This document shows positions 52,495-61,245 of a stretch of DNA of 64,000 nucleotides, one piece after another. This DNA is from Micromonospora zingiberis (lineage in GTDB: Bacteria; Actinomycetota; Actinomycetes; Mycobacteriales; Micromonosporaceae). The DNA lies in assembly GCF_004331455.1 (NCBI RefSeq), contig NZ_SJJR01000015.1:62001-126000 (forward strand), written 5' to 3'. The stretch's first letter is position 1, and the number at the start of each line of letters is the position of its first letter. The notes beneath the pieces were generated by a model. It was not told where the DNA came from. It was given only the letters and a program-made list of their open reading frames with translations, and made no database searches. Made by a program: the position numbers and the translations under genes.

Positions 52495-52553
52495 ATGTAA
52501 GGAAGGGCCCCTTGTTAACGCCTGCGGTAGAGCAGGGGCCCCTTCTTAACAAT
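52495..52553. repeat. Dispersed double-palindrome element, copy 2
   Basis: Same structure and orientation as 44193-44250: TAAGGAAGGGCCCCTTGTTAA then GGGGCCCCTTCTTAAC after a 14-base spacer, sharing GTTAACGCCT-like and TTCTTAACA ends. It forms two hairpins and probably terminates the sugar operon. With copy 1 it brackets the 8.3-kb block between pheT and argC. Confidence 0.85.
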
Positions 52554-52584
52554 CACCCACGTGGATGTCATTCTCATGCGTTCG

Positions 52585-52602
52585 ACTGCATGAACTTGCA
52601 GT
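52585..52602. promoter_or_regulatory. Candidate ArgR operator (ARG box)
   Basis: ACTGCATGAACTTGCAGT is an 18-bp sequence with perfect 6-bp inverted arms around TGAACT. Length, position and the TGCAT/TTGCA content fit actinobacterial ARG boxes. It overlaps the -35 hexamer of the argC promoter, where bound ArgR-arginine (argR lies in this operon) would block RNA polymerase. Confidence 0.6.
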
Positions 52603-52625
52603 GCTGGCGCCGTGACTGCTAGCCT
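52596..52625 (+). promoter_or_regulatory. Candidate argC promoter
   Basis: TTGCAG (52596-52601) and TAGCCT (52620-52625) are spaced by 18 bases. The predicted start is ~20 bases before the argC ATG, leaving room for the GGAGGTAAG ribosome site (52642-52650). Confidence 0.5.
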
Positions 52626-52651
52626 CCTTGCATAGTCATACGGAGGTAAGC

Positions 52652-53653
52652 ATGGGAATTCGGGTCGCGGTCGCCGGTGCGAGCGGCTACGCGGGTGGCG
52701 AGCTGCTCCGCCTGCTTGCCGGGCATCCCGAGTTCGACCTGGTCACCGCCACCGCGCACCGCCAGGCGGGGCAGCGGCTCGACACGGTGCACCCCCAGCT
52801 CGTCGGGCTGGACCTGACCTTGGCCGAGACCGTACCGGAGGTGCTGGTCGAGGCCGACCTGGTCTTCCTCGCGTTGCCGCACGGCGAGTCCGCCGCCATC
52901 GCGGCGCAGTTGCCCGCCACGGCCCGGATCGTGGACCTGGGCGCGGACCACCGGCTCGCCGACGGCGACGCCTGGGCCCGCTACTACGGCGGCCCGCACG
53001 CCGGTACCTGGACCTACGGCCTGCCGGAGTTGCCCGGGCAGGCCGAGCGGATCGCCGCCGCCATCCGGGTCGCCAACACCGGCTGTTACGCCGCGACGAT
53101 CACCCTCGCGCTCGCGCCGCTGCTCGCGGCCGGTGCCGCCGAACCCGCCGACGTGGTGGTCGTCGCCGCGTCCGGCACCTCCGGGGCGGGTCGAGCCGCC
53201 AAGGCACACCTGCTGGCCAGCGAGGTGATGGGCGACCTGTCGCCGTACAAGGTCGGCGCCCACCAGCACGTACCCGAGATCAAGCAGGCCACCGGCGCGA
53301 CCGGACTGTCCTTCACGCCGGTGCTGGCGCCGATGCCGCGCGGCATCCTGGCCACCGTGACCGCGCTGCCGACCGGCCCGGCCGACCCACGGGCGGTGCT
53401 GGCGCAGGCGTACGCGGACAGCCCCTTCGTGCACCTGTTGCCCGAGGGACGCTGGCCGCACACCGCGGCGACCCTGGGCAGCAACTCCTGCCACCTCCAG
53501 GCCACCATCGACGCCGACTCCGGCCGACTGATCGTGGTCGCCGCCCTGGACAACCTCGGCAAGGGCGCCGCCGGTCAGGCGGTACAGAACGCCAACCTGA
53601 TGTTCGGCCTGCCCGAGACCACGGGCCTGTCCTCGCTGGGGGTAACGCCATGA
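52652..53653 (+). CDS. argC: N-acetyl-gamma-glutamyl-phosphate reductase
   Basis: ArgC reduces N-acetylglutamyl phosphate to the semialdehyde using NADPH. The 333-residue protein has VAVAGASGYAGGELLRLL, DLVFLALPHGESA and the catalytic cysteine in ANTGCYAATITLAL, plus APMPRGILATV. ATG 52652 has a strong GGAGG site. First gene of a tightly packed argCJBDFRGH operon in which nearly every stop overlaps the next start. Confidence 0.97.
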   Translation: MGIRVAVAGASGYAGGELLRLLAGHPEFDLVTATAHRQAGQRLDTVHPQLVGLDLTLAETVPEVLVEADLVFLALPHGESAAIAAQLPATARIVDLGADHRLADGDAWARYYGGPHAGTWTYGLPELPGQAERIAAAIRVANTGCYAATITLALAPLLAAGAAEPADVVVVAASGTSGAGRAAKAHLLASEVMGDLSPYKVGAHQHVPEIKQATGATGLSFTPVLAPMPRGILATVTALPTGPADPRAVLAQAYADSPFVHLLPEGRWPHTAATLGSNSCHLQATIDADSGRLIVVAALDNLGKGAAGQAVQNANLMFGLPETTGLSSLGVTP

Positions 53654-54819
53654 CCGTCACCACGCCTCGCGGGTTCCGGGCGGCCGGGGTGGCCGCCGGT
53701 CTGAAGGCCAGCGGCGCACCGGACGTCGCGGTGGTCGTGAACGACGGCCCCGACGCCGGGGTGGCCGGAGTCTTCACCACCAACCGGGTCAAGGCCGCGC
53801 CGGTGCTCTGGACCGAGCAGGTGCTCCGTGCCGGCGGGGTCCGGGTGGTGGTGCTCAACTCGGGCGGGGCGAACGCCTGCACCGGCCCGGCCGGATTCCA
53901 GGACACCCACGCCACCGCCGAACACACCGCCGCCGAACTGACCTCGACCAGCGGACGGGAGTTCGGCGCGGGCGAGGTGGCGGTCTGCTCGACCGGCCTG
54001 ATCGGTGAGCGGCTGCCGATGGACAAGCTCCTGCCGGGAGTGGGCGCCGCCATCCGGGGCCTGGCCGCCGACGGCGGTGACGCCGCCGCCGAGGCGATCA
54101 TGACCACGGACACCCGGCCGAAGACCACGGTGATCTCCGGCGCCGGCTGGACCGTGGGTGGCATGGCCAAGGGCGCCGGCATGCTCGCTCCCGGGATGGC
54201 CACCATGCTCTGCGTCCTGACCACCGACGCGGTGGCCGAACCGGAGACGCTCGACGCCGCGCTGCGGGCGGCCACCCGGGTCACCTTCGACCGGGTCGAC
54301 TCCGACGGCTGCATGTCCACCAACGACACCGTGCTGCTGCTGGCCAGCGGCGCCTCCGGCACCACACCGAGCGCCGCCGAACTGACCGCCGCGGTCACCG
54401 CCGCCTGCCACGACCTGGCCCAGCAGTTGCTGGCCGACGCCGAGGGGGCCACCAAAGAGGTCGCCATCGAGGTGGTCGGCGCGGCCGGCGAGGACGACGC
54501 GGTCGAGGTGGGCCGCGCGGTGGCCCGCAACAACCTGGTGAAGACCGCACTGTTCGGCAACGACCCGAACTGGGGCCGGATCCTCGCCGCCGTCGGCACC
54601 ACCGCCGCCGCGTTCGACCCGGACGCGATCGACGTGGCGGTCAACGGAATCTGGGTCTGCCGCTCCGGTGCCGCCGCCGAGGACCGGTCGAAGGTCGACC
54701 TCACCGGCCGGGACGTCACCATCCGCATCGACCTGCACGCCGGGGCCGCCGAGGCGACGGTGTGGACCAACGACCTGTCGCACGCGTACGTGCACGAGAA
54801 CTCGGCCTACTCGACATGA
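53650..54819 (+). CDS. argJ: Glutamate N-acetyltransferase / ornithine acetyltransferase
   Basis: ArgJ recycles the acetyl group from acetylornithine to glutamate. The 389-residue proenzyme self-cleaves before a threonine in the conserved segment, here KGAGMLAPGMATMLCVLTTD (the usual PNMATML reads PGMATML). Other motifs are TTNRVKAAPV, NSGGANACTG, TDTRPKT, SDGCMSTNDTVLLLASG and GNDPNWGRILAAVG. ATG overlaps the argC stop. Confidence 0.96.
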   Translation: MTVTTPRGFRAAGVAAGLKASGAPDVAVVVNDGPDAGVAGVFTTNRVKAAPVLWTEQVLRAGGVRVVVLNSGGANACTGPAGFQDTHATAEHTAAELTSTSGREFGAGEVAVCSTGLIGERLPMDKLLPGVGAAIRGLAADGGDAAAEAIMTTDTRPKTTVISGAGWTVGGMAKGAGMLAPGMATMLCVLTTDAVAEPETLDAALRAATRVTFDRVDSDGCMSTNDTVLLLASGASGTTPSAAELTAAVTAACHDLAQQLLADAEGATKEVAIEVVGAAGEDDAVEVGRAVARNNLVKTALFGNDPNWGRILAAVGTTAAAFDPDAIDVAVNGIWVCRSGAAAEDRSKVDLTGRDVTIRIDLHAGAAEATVWTNDLSHAYVHENSAYST

Positions 54820-55751
54820 CCATGAACCTGAACTCGGATCTCACCCGCGCCCAGGCCAAGGCGGCCACGCTGATCGAGGCGTTGCCCTGGCTGGCGCGGT
54901 TCTCCGGCGCCACCGTCGTGGTCAAGTACGGCGGCAACGCCATGGTCGACCCCGAACTCCAGCGGGCCTTCGCCGCCGACATGGTGTTCCTGCGCTACGT
55001 CGGCCTCAAGCCGGTCGTGGTGCACGGCGGCGGCCCGCAGATCTCGGCGATGCTCGGACGGCTCGGCATCGACAGCGAGTTCCGGGGCGGCCTGCGGGTG
55101 ACCACGCCGGAGGCGATGGATGTGGTCCGGATGGTGCTGGTCGGCCAGGTCGGGCGGGAACTCGTCGGGCTGATCAACGCGCACGGGCCGTTCGCGGTCG
55201 GGCTGTCCGGTGAGGACGCCGGGCTGTTCACCGCCGTCCGGCGACCCGCGTACGTCGATGGGCAGCCGGTCGACGTCGGGCAGGTCGGTGACGTCGAGTC
55301 GGTGGACATCTCGGCGGTGACGGACCTGATTGCGGCCGGCCGGATTCCGGTGATCTCCACCGTCGCGCCGGACGTCGACGGGGTGCTGCACAACCTGAAC
55401 GCCGACACCGCCGCCGCCGCGCTCGCGGTCGCGCTGCTGGCGCGCAAGCTGGTCGTGCTCACCGACGTACCCGGCCTCTACGCCAACTGGCCGGACACCT
55501 CCAGTCTGATCAGCGAGATCAGCACCGACGACCTGGCGAAGCTGCTGCCGTCGCTGGAGTCGGGCATGGTGCCCAAGATGGAGGCCTGCCTGCGGGCGGT
55601 CAGCGGCGGCGTACCGGCCGCGCACGTGGTCGACGGCCGGGTCGCCCACTCCACCCTGCTGGAAGTTTTCACCTCGGAAGGCTTCGGAACCATGGTCGTG
55701 AGCGCGCGGAGCGAGCTTGCGAGCCCCGTAGCCGCGGACAAGGAAGGCTGA
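54816..55751 (+). CDS. argB: Acetylglutamate kinase
   Basis: ArgB phosphorylates N-acetylglutamate and is commonly feedback-inhibited by arginine. The 311-residue amino-acid kinase has VVKYGGNAMVD, VVVHGGGPQISAMLGRLG, GLSGEDAGL and NLNADTAAAALAVAL. An N-terminal helix (QAKAATLIEALPWL) is typical of arginine-sensitive hexameric forms. ATG overlaps the argJ stop. The last ~12 codons are encoded by a repetitive-looking AGCGCGCGGAGCGAGCTTGC stretch, giving a SARSELASPVAADKEG tail. Confidence 0.96.
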   Translation: MTMNLNSDLTRAQAKAATLIEALPWLARFSGATVVVKYGGNAMVDPELQRAFAADMVFLRYVGLKPVVVHGGGPQISAMLGRLGIDSEFRGGLRVTTPEAMDVVRMVLVGQVGRELVGLINAHGPFAVGLSGEDAGLFTAVRRPAYVDGQPVDVGQVGDVESVDISAVTDLIAAGRIPVISTVAPDVDGVLHNLNADTAAAALAVALLARKLVVLTDVPGLYANWPDTSSLISEISTDDLAKLLPSLESGMVPKMEACLRAVSGGVPAAHVVDGRVAHSTLLEVFTSEGFGTMVVSARSELASPVAADKEG

Positions 55752-55759
55752 GGCCCGTC

Positions 55760-57013
55760 GTGACCGCCCTCACCGACCGGTGGCGCCAGTCCATGATGGA
55801 CAACTACGGCACCCCACCGCTGGCCCTCGTCTCCGGTTCCGGCGCCGTCGTGGTCGACGACGCCGGCCGGGAGTACGTCGACCTGCTCGGCGGCATCGCC
55901 GTCAACTCCCTCGGGCACGCCCATCCAGCGGTGGTGGCCGCCGTGTCCAAGCAGGTCGCCACCCTCGGGCACGTGTCTAACCTGTACGTCGCCGAGCCGC
56001 CGGTGGCGCTGGCCGAGCTGCTGCTGGCCCTCGCCGGACGACCCGGACGGGTCTTCTTCGCCAACTCCGGCGCGGAGGCCAACGAGGCGGCGTTCAAGCT
56101 GTCCCGGCGTACCGGCCGTACCCACGTGGTGGCCACCGTGGGCGGCTTCCACGGTCGCACCATGGGTGCGCTCGCGTTGACGGGACAGCCGACCAAGGCC
56201 GACCCGTTCCGCCCGCTGCCCGGCGAGGTCAGCCACGTCCCGTACGGCGACGTGGCCGCGCTGGAGGCGGCGGTCACCGACGCCACCGCCATGGTGATCC
56301 TGGAGCCGATCCAGGGTGAGAACGGTGTGGTCGTCCCGCCCGCCGGTTACCTTGCCGCCGCCCGGCGGATCACCGCCCGGCACGGCGCGTTGCTGGTGCT
56401 CGACGAGGTGCAGACCGGGATCGGCCGCACCGGACACTGGTTCGCCCACCAGGCCGACGGCATCGAACCGGACGTGGTCACGCTGGCCAAGGGGCTCGGC
56501 GGTGGGCTGCCGGTCAGTGCCACCCTCGCCTTCGGCCCGGTCGCCGACCTGCTGGCCCCCGGCTCGCACGGCAGCACCTTCGGCGGCAATCCGGTCAGCT
56601 GCGCCGCCGCCCTCGCGGTGATCTCCACCATCGCCCACGAGGGTTTGCTCGACCACGTCAAGCGGGTCGGTGAACGGCTGCGCCGGGGGATCGAGGCGCT
56701 CGGGCACCCCCTGCTCGGTGGGGTCCGGGGCGCCGGGTTGCTGCTCGGCGTGACGCTGACCGCGCCGGTGGCACCCGCCGCCGCCGAGGCGCTGCGCGCG
56801 GCCGGCTTCCTGGTCAACCCGGTGCAGCCGGACGTGCTCCGGCTCGCCCCGCCGCTGATCCTCACCCCCGCGCAGGCCGATGCCTTCCTGGCCGCCCTGC
56901 CCACCGCCCTCACCGCCGCCGCGTCGTCGACCGTCGCCGACGAGCGGTCTGCGGCCGGGCGCACCACCACCCCGACCGACGTGGATCCGACCCCGACGGA
57001 GGCCCCCGCATGA
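55760..57013 (+). CDS. argD: Acetylornithine aminotransferase
   Basis: ArgD transaminates N-acetylglutamate semialdehyde to acetylornithine. The 417-residue class III aminotransferase has FANSGAEANEAAFKLSRR, GGFHGRTMGALALTG, VLDEVQTGIGRTG and the PLP lysine in LAKGLGGGLPVSA. A ~30-residue Thr/Pro/Ala-rich tail extends beyond the usual C-terminus. GTG start nine bases after argB; stop overlaps argF. Confidence 0.95.
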   Translation: MTALTDRWRQSMMDNYGTPPLALVSGSGAVVVDDAGREYVDLLGGIAVNSLGHAHPAVVAAVSKQVATLGHVSNLYVAEPPVALAELLLALAGRPGRVFFANSGAEANEAAFKLSRRTGRTHVVATVGGFHGRTMGALALTGQPTKADPFRPLPGEVSHVPYGDVAALEAAVTDATAMVILEPIQGENGVVVPPAGYLAAARRITARHGALLVLDEVQTGIGRTGHWFAHQADGIEPDVVTLAKGLGGGLPVSATLAFGPVADLLAPGSHGSTFGGNPVSCAAALAVISTIAHEGLLDHVKRVGERLRRGIEALGHPLLGGVRGAGLLLGVTLTAPVAPAAAEALRAAGFLVNPVQPDVLRLAPPLILTPAQADAFLAALPTALTAAASSTVADERSAAGRTTTPTDVDPTPTEAPA

Positions 57014-57936
57014 CCCGGCACTTCCTGCGCGACGACGACCTGTCGCCCGCCGAGCAGTCCGCCGTGCTCGACCTGGCGGCGCGGATGAAGGCCGACCGGT
57101 TCGCGTACACCCCGCTGGCCGGGCCCCGGTCGGTGGCCGTGCTGTTCGACAAGCAGAGCCTGCGGACCCGGATCTCGTTCGACGCCGGCATCGCCGAACT
57201 CGGCGGTCACCCGCTCGTGGTGGACACCCAGGTCACCCACTTCGGCCGCGGCGAGACCCTGGGTGACGCCGGCCGGGTGCTGTCCCGGTACGTGGCCGCG
57301 ATCGTGCTGCGGACCCACGGTGACGACCGGATCGCCGAGGTGGCCGCCGGTGCCACCGTGCCGGTGATCAACGCACTGACCGACGGGTTCCACCCCTGTC
57401 AACTCCTGGCCGACCTGCTCACCGTGCGGGAGCGGTGCGGCGGCACCGCGGGGCGGACCCTGACGTACGTCGGCGACGCGGCGAACAACATGGCCCAGTC
57501 GTACCTGCTGGCCGGCGCGACCGCCGGAATGCACGTGCGGGTCGCCGGTCCGGCCGACTTCGAGCCCGCCGTCGAGGTGGTGGCCCGGGCCGAGGAGATC
57601 GCCGCCGGCACCGGTGGCTCGGTCCGGGTGCTCACCGATCCGGTGGCCGCGGTCCGCGACGCCGACGTGATCGCCACCGACACCTGGACGTCGATGGGAC
57701 AGGAGAGCGACGGGCTGGACCGGATCACCCCGTTCCTGCCCTACCAGGTCAACAAGGCGCTGCTCGGGTACGCGGCGCCCGAGGCGATCGTGCTGCACTG
57801 CCTGCCCGCACACCGGGGTGAGGAGATCACCGACGAGGTGCTCGACGGCCCGCAGAGCGCGGTGTTCGACCAGGCGGAGAATCGGCTGCACGCCCAGAAG
57901 GCGCTGCTGACGTTCCTGCTCGGGGAGAAGACATGA
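57010..57936 (+). CDS. argF: Ornithine carbamoyltransferase
   Basis: ArgF makes citrulline from ornithine and carbamoyl phosphate supplied by CarAB. The 308-residue transferase has the carbamoyl-phosphate loop DKQSLRTRISF, LRTHGDD, the HPCQLLADLLT motif, DTWTSMGQES (ornithine loop) and the cysteine motif LHCLPAHRGEEI. ATG overlaps the argD stop; its stop overlaps argR. Confidence 0.96.
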   Translation: MTRHFLRDDDLSPAEQSAVLDLAARMKADRFAYTPLAGPRSVAVLFDKQSLRTRISFDAGIAELGGHPLVVDTQVTHFGRGETLGDAGRVLSRYVAAIVLRTHGDDRIAEVAAGATVPVINALTDGFHPCQLLADLLTVRERCGGTAGRTLTYVGDAANNMAQSYLLAGATAGMHVRVAGPADFEPAVEVVARAEEIAAGTGGSVRVLTDPVAAVRDADVIATDTWTSMGQESDGLDRITPFLPYQVNKALLGYAAPEAIVLHCLPAHRGEEITDEVLDGPQSAVFDQAENRLHAQKALLTFLLGEKT

Positions 57937-58448
57937 CCGCACCGCTGACCCGTGCCGCCCGGCACGCCCGCATCGTCGAGCTGATCCGCGACAAGGCGAT
58001 CCGGTCGCAGACCGAACTGGCCGAACTGCTCGGCGACGAGGGAGTCCAGGTCACCCAGGCCACCCTCTCCCGCGATCTGAAGGAACTCGGCGCGGTCACC
58101 GCTCGCGGCGGCGACGGCCGCGCCGTGTACGTCATCCCGGAGGACGGTCACCGTCCGTTGCGCGACGCGGAGGCGGCGCCGGCCCGTCTGGTACGGCTGC
58201 TGCGCGAACTGCTCAACGAGGTGGACTCCAGCGGCAACATCGCGGTGCTGCGCACCCCGCCGGGCGCCGCCCACTATCTGGCCAGCGCGCTGGACCGGGC
58301 AGGTCTGCCGGAGGTCGTCGGCACCATCGCCGGCGACGACACCATCCTCGTCGTGGCCCGGGAGACCGACGGCGGTGCCGCGCTCGGCGAACGGCTCGCC
58401 GGCTGGGCCCGCCGCGACGAGCACGTGGAAGGGAGCGCCGGGCCGTGA
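57933..58448 (+). CDS. argR: Arginine repressor
   Basis: ArgR is the hexameric arginine-dependent repressor of this operon. The 171-residue protein has an N-terminal winged helix (ARIVELIRDKAIRSQTELAE, VTQATLSRDLKELGA) and a C-terminal oligomerisation/arginine-binding domain with VLRTPPGAAHYLASALDRA and VVGTIAGDDTILVV including the GxDD arginine contact. Encoded within the operon it should control, so expression is probably autoregulated through the 52585 palindrome. Confidence 0.96.
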   Translation: MTAPLTRAARHARIVELIRDKAIRSQTELAELLGDEGVQVTQATLSRDLKELGAVTARGGDGRAVYVIPEDGHRPLRDAEAAPARLVRLLRELLNEVDSSGNIAVLRTPPGAAHYLASALDRAGLPEVVGTIAGDDTILVVARETDGGAALGERLAGWARRDEHVEGSAGP

Positions 58449-59656
58449 CCGAGCGAGTCGTCGTGGCGTACTCCGGCGGCCTGGACACCTCGGTGACCAT
58501 CGGATGGCTGGCCGAGCGGACCGGCGCCGAGGTGGTCGCGGTGGTGGTCGACGTCGGGCAGGGCGGCGAGGATCTCGACGTCATCCGGCGGCGCGCGGTG
58601 GACTGCGGCGCGGTGGCGGCCGAGGTGGTCGACGCGCGCGACGAGTTCGCGGCCGAGTACTGCCTGCCGGCGATCCGGGCCAACGCCGGCTATCTGGACC
58701 GTTATCCGTTGGTTTCCGCGTTGTCCAGCCCGCTGGTCGTCAAGCATCTGGTGGCGGCGGCCCGCGCCCACGGCGGCACCGTCGTGTCGCACGGCCGCAC
58801 CGGCACCGGCAACGACCTGGCCCGCTTCGAGGTGGCGCTGGCCGCGCTCGCCCCCGACCTGACGGTCGTCGCGCCGGCTCGGGACGTGGCGTGGACGCGG
58901 GACCAGGCGGTCGCCTTCGCCGAGGAGAAGGGGCTGCCGATCGACACGTCGGCCCGTGCGCCGTACCCGATCGACCAGAACCTGTGGGGTCGCGCGGTGG
59001 AGGCCGGATTCCTGGCGGACAGCTGGCGCGGCCCGGTCGAGGAGCTGTACGCGCACACGGCCGACCCGACGCTGGAACGCGACGCCGACGAGGTGGTGAT
59101 CACCTTCGACGCCGGCTATCCGGTCGCGATCGACGGCGAGACGGTCACCCCGTACCAGGCGATCCTGGAGCTGAACCGGCGGGCCGGGGCGCAGGGGGTC
59201 GGTCGGCTCGACCTGGTCGAGGACCGCCTGGTGGGCATCAAGACCCGCGAGGTGTACGAGGCGCCGGGCGCGATCACGCTGATCACCGCCCATCAGGAGT
59301 TGGAGGCGATCACCATCGAGCGGGACCTGGCCCGATTCAAGCGCGGCGTGGACCAACGGTGGGCTGAGCTGGTCCACGACGGGCTGTGGTTCGCGCCGCT
59401 GCGGACGGCACTGGACGCGTTCGTCGACGAGACGCAGCGGCACGTCACCGGCGAGGTGCGGGTCAACCTGCACGGCGGCCGGGCCACCGTCACCGGCCGG
59501 CGGTCCGAGGCCGGTCGCTTCGACGTCGGGTCGGCCACGTACGACACCGGCGACGGCGTCGACCAGTCTTTCGCGAAGGGATTCGTGCAGTTGTGGGGTC
59601 TGCCCAGCAAGCTGTCGGCCGCCCGGGACGCCCGGTTGGGTGGGGTGCGATCGTGA
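58445..59656 (+). CDS. argG: Argininosuccinate synthase
   Basis: ArgG joins citrulline and aspartate with ATP. The 403-residue protein has the PP-loop VVAYSGGLDTSVTIGWL, GTGNDLARFEVALAALAPDL, SARAPYPIDQNLWGRAVE and DLVEDRLVGIKTREVYEAPG. The PIDQNLWGR text marks the actinobacterial/long-branch subtype rather than the E. coli type. GTG start overlaps the argR stop. Confidence 0.96.
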   Translation: MTERVVVAYSGGLDTSVTIGWLAERTGAEVVAVVVDVGQGGEDLDVIRRRAVDCGAVAAEVVDARDEFAAEYCLPAIRANAGYLDRYPLVSALSSPLVVKHLVAAARAHGGTVVSHGRTGTGNDLARFEVALAALAPDLTVVAPARDVAWTRDQAVAFAEEKGLPIDTSARAPYPIDQNLWGRAVEAGFLADSWRGPVEELYAHTADPTLERDADEVVITFDAGYPVAIDGETVTPYQAILELNRRAGAQGVGRLDLVEDRLVGIKTREVYEAPGAITLITAHQELEAITIERDLARFKRGVDQRWAELVHDGLWFAPLRTALDAFVDETQRHVTGEVRVNLHGGRATVTGRRSEAGRFDVGSATYDTGDGVDQSFAKGFVQLWGLPSKLSAARDARLGGVRS

Positions 59657-61128
59657 CCATCAGAATGGACGGGGTGGACGACAAGAGCCTGACCGAGAAC
59701 AGCACCGCAGCCAACCGGACGAGCCTGTGGGGTGGTCGGTTCGCCGGCGGCCCGTCGGAGGCGCTCGCGCGGTTGTCGGTGAGCGTCCAGTTCGACTGGC
59801 GACTGGCCCCGTACGACATCGCCGGTTCCCGGGCGCATGCTCGGGTGCTGGCCGGCGCCGGGCTGCTCGATCCGGAGGAACTGGGCCGCATCCTCGCCGC
59901 CCTGGACGACCTGGAGGCCGCCTGCGCCTCCGGTGCGTTCCGGCCGACCGTCGACGACGAGGACGTGCACACCGCGCTGGAACGCGGCCTGCTGGAGCGG
60001 CTCGGCAGCCTCGGTGGCAAGCTGCGCGCCGGGCGGTCCCGCAACGACCAGGTCGCCACCGACCTGCGGCTCTACCTGCGTGATCACGCTCGGGGGGTGG
60101 CCGCTCGGCTGGTCGAGCTGGCCGAGGCGCTGGTCGAGCAGGCCGAGCGGCACATCGACACCGCCGCGCCCGGGATGACCCACCTCCAGCACGCCCAGCC
60201 GGTCACCTTCGGCCACTGGCTGCTCGCCCACGTCCAGCCGCTGCTGCGGGACCTGGAGCGGCTGCGCGACTGGGACCACCGCACCGCCGTCAGCCCGCTC
60301 GGCGCGGGCGCGCTGGCCGGGTCGGGGCTGCCGCTGGATCCGGTGGCGGTCTCCAAGGAGTTGGGCTTCCGCACCTCGTTCGCCAACTCGATGGACGCGG
60401 TCGCCGACCGGGACTTCGTCGCCGAGTTCCTCTTCACCACCGCGCTGGTTGGCGTGCACCTGTCCCGTCTCGGCGAGGAGGTGGTGCTCTGGACGTCGCA
60501 GGAGTTCGGCTGGGTCGAGCTGGACGACGCCTTCGCCACCGGTTCGTCGATCATGCCGCAGAAGAAGAACGCGGACATCGCCGAGCTGGCCCGGGGCAAG
60601 TCCGGCCGGCTGGTCGGCGGGCTGGTCGCTGTGCTGACCATGCTCAAGGGCCTGCCCATGACGTACGACCGGGACATGCAGGAGGACAAGGAGCCGGCCT
60701 TCGACGCGGTCGACACCCTGGAACTGCTGCTGCCGGCTCTGGCCGGGATGATCTCCACCATGACGGTACGCGTCGACCGGCTGGTCGCCGCCGCGCCGGT
60801 CGGCTTCTCGCTGGCCACCGAGGTGGCCGACTGGCTGGTCCGCAAGGGTGTGCCGTTCCGCGACGCACACGAGATCACCGGCAAGCTGGTGGCGCTCTGC
60901 GCCGCCCGGGACTGCGCCCTGGACGAGGTCTCCGACGACGACCTCGCCACGGTCAGCGAGCATCTCGATCCAAGCGTGCGCGACGTGCTGTCGGTCCGCT
61001 CGGCCCTCGCGGCCCGGACCACGCCCGGCTCGACCGGCCCCGGCCCGGTCGCCGACCAGCTCGCCGCCGCCGCCGACCAGTTGGTCACCTGGCGGGAGTG
61101 GGCCGCGGAGCAGGTCGTTCCGCGCTGA
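59653..61128 (+). CDS. argH: Argininosuccinate lyase
   Basis: ArgH releases arginine and fumarate, the last step. The 491-residue protein has SLWGGRFAGGPSEALARLSVS, the DEDVHTALERGL segment, RSRNDQVATDLRLYLRD, TMTHLQHAQPV-type GMTHLQHAQPVTFGHWLLAH, and the fumarase/lyase signature GSSIMPQKKNADIAELARGK with the catalytic serine loop. GTG 59653 overlaps the argG stop and adds a ~25-residue polar leader compared with shorter homologues. A terminator follows. Confidence 0.96.
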   Translation: MTIRMDGVDDKSLTENSTAANRTSLWGGRFAGGPSEALARLSVSVQFDWRLAPYDIAGSRAHARVLAGAGLLDPEELGRILAALDDLEAACASGAFRPTVDDEDVHTALERGLLERLGSLGGKLRAGRSRNDQVATDLRLYLRDHARGVAARLVELAEALVEQAERHIDTAAPGMTHLQHAQPVTFGHWLLAHVQPLLRDLERLRDWDHRTAVSPLGAGALAGSGLPLDPVAVSKELGFRTSFANSMDAVADRDFVAEFLFTTALVGVHLSRLGEEVVLWTSQEFGWVELDDAFATGSSIMPQKKNADIAELARGKSGRLVGGLVAVLTMLKGLPMTYDRDMQEDKEPAFDAVDTLELLLPALAGMISTMTVRVDRLVAAAPVGFSLATEVADWLVRKGVPFRDAHEITGKLVALCAARDCALDEVSDDDLATVSEHLDPSVRDVLSVRSALAARTTPGSTGPGPVADQLAAAADQLVTWREWAAEQVVPR

Positions 61129-61138
61129 CCTCCGATCG

Positions 61139-61173
61139 ACGCGCGGCACATGGTGACACCACGTGCCGCGCGT
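61139..61173. terminator. Terminator of the arg operon
   Basis: ACGCGCGGCAC (61139-61149) and GTGCCGCGCGT (61163-61173) pair perfectly, and the inner TGGTG/CACCA extend the stem past one mismatch. TCGCGTTT follows. It starts 11 bases after argH and could also end the convergent minus-strand gene. Confidence 0.75.
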
Positions 61174-61245
61174 TCGCGTTTCTGCCCGAATCGGCGGTGC
61201 CCCTGAGGCCCGCGACCGGGCCCTCGATGCCGCCGGTGGCTCGGT

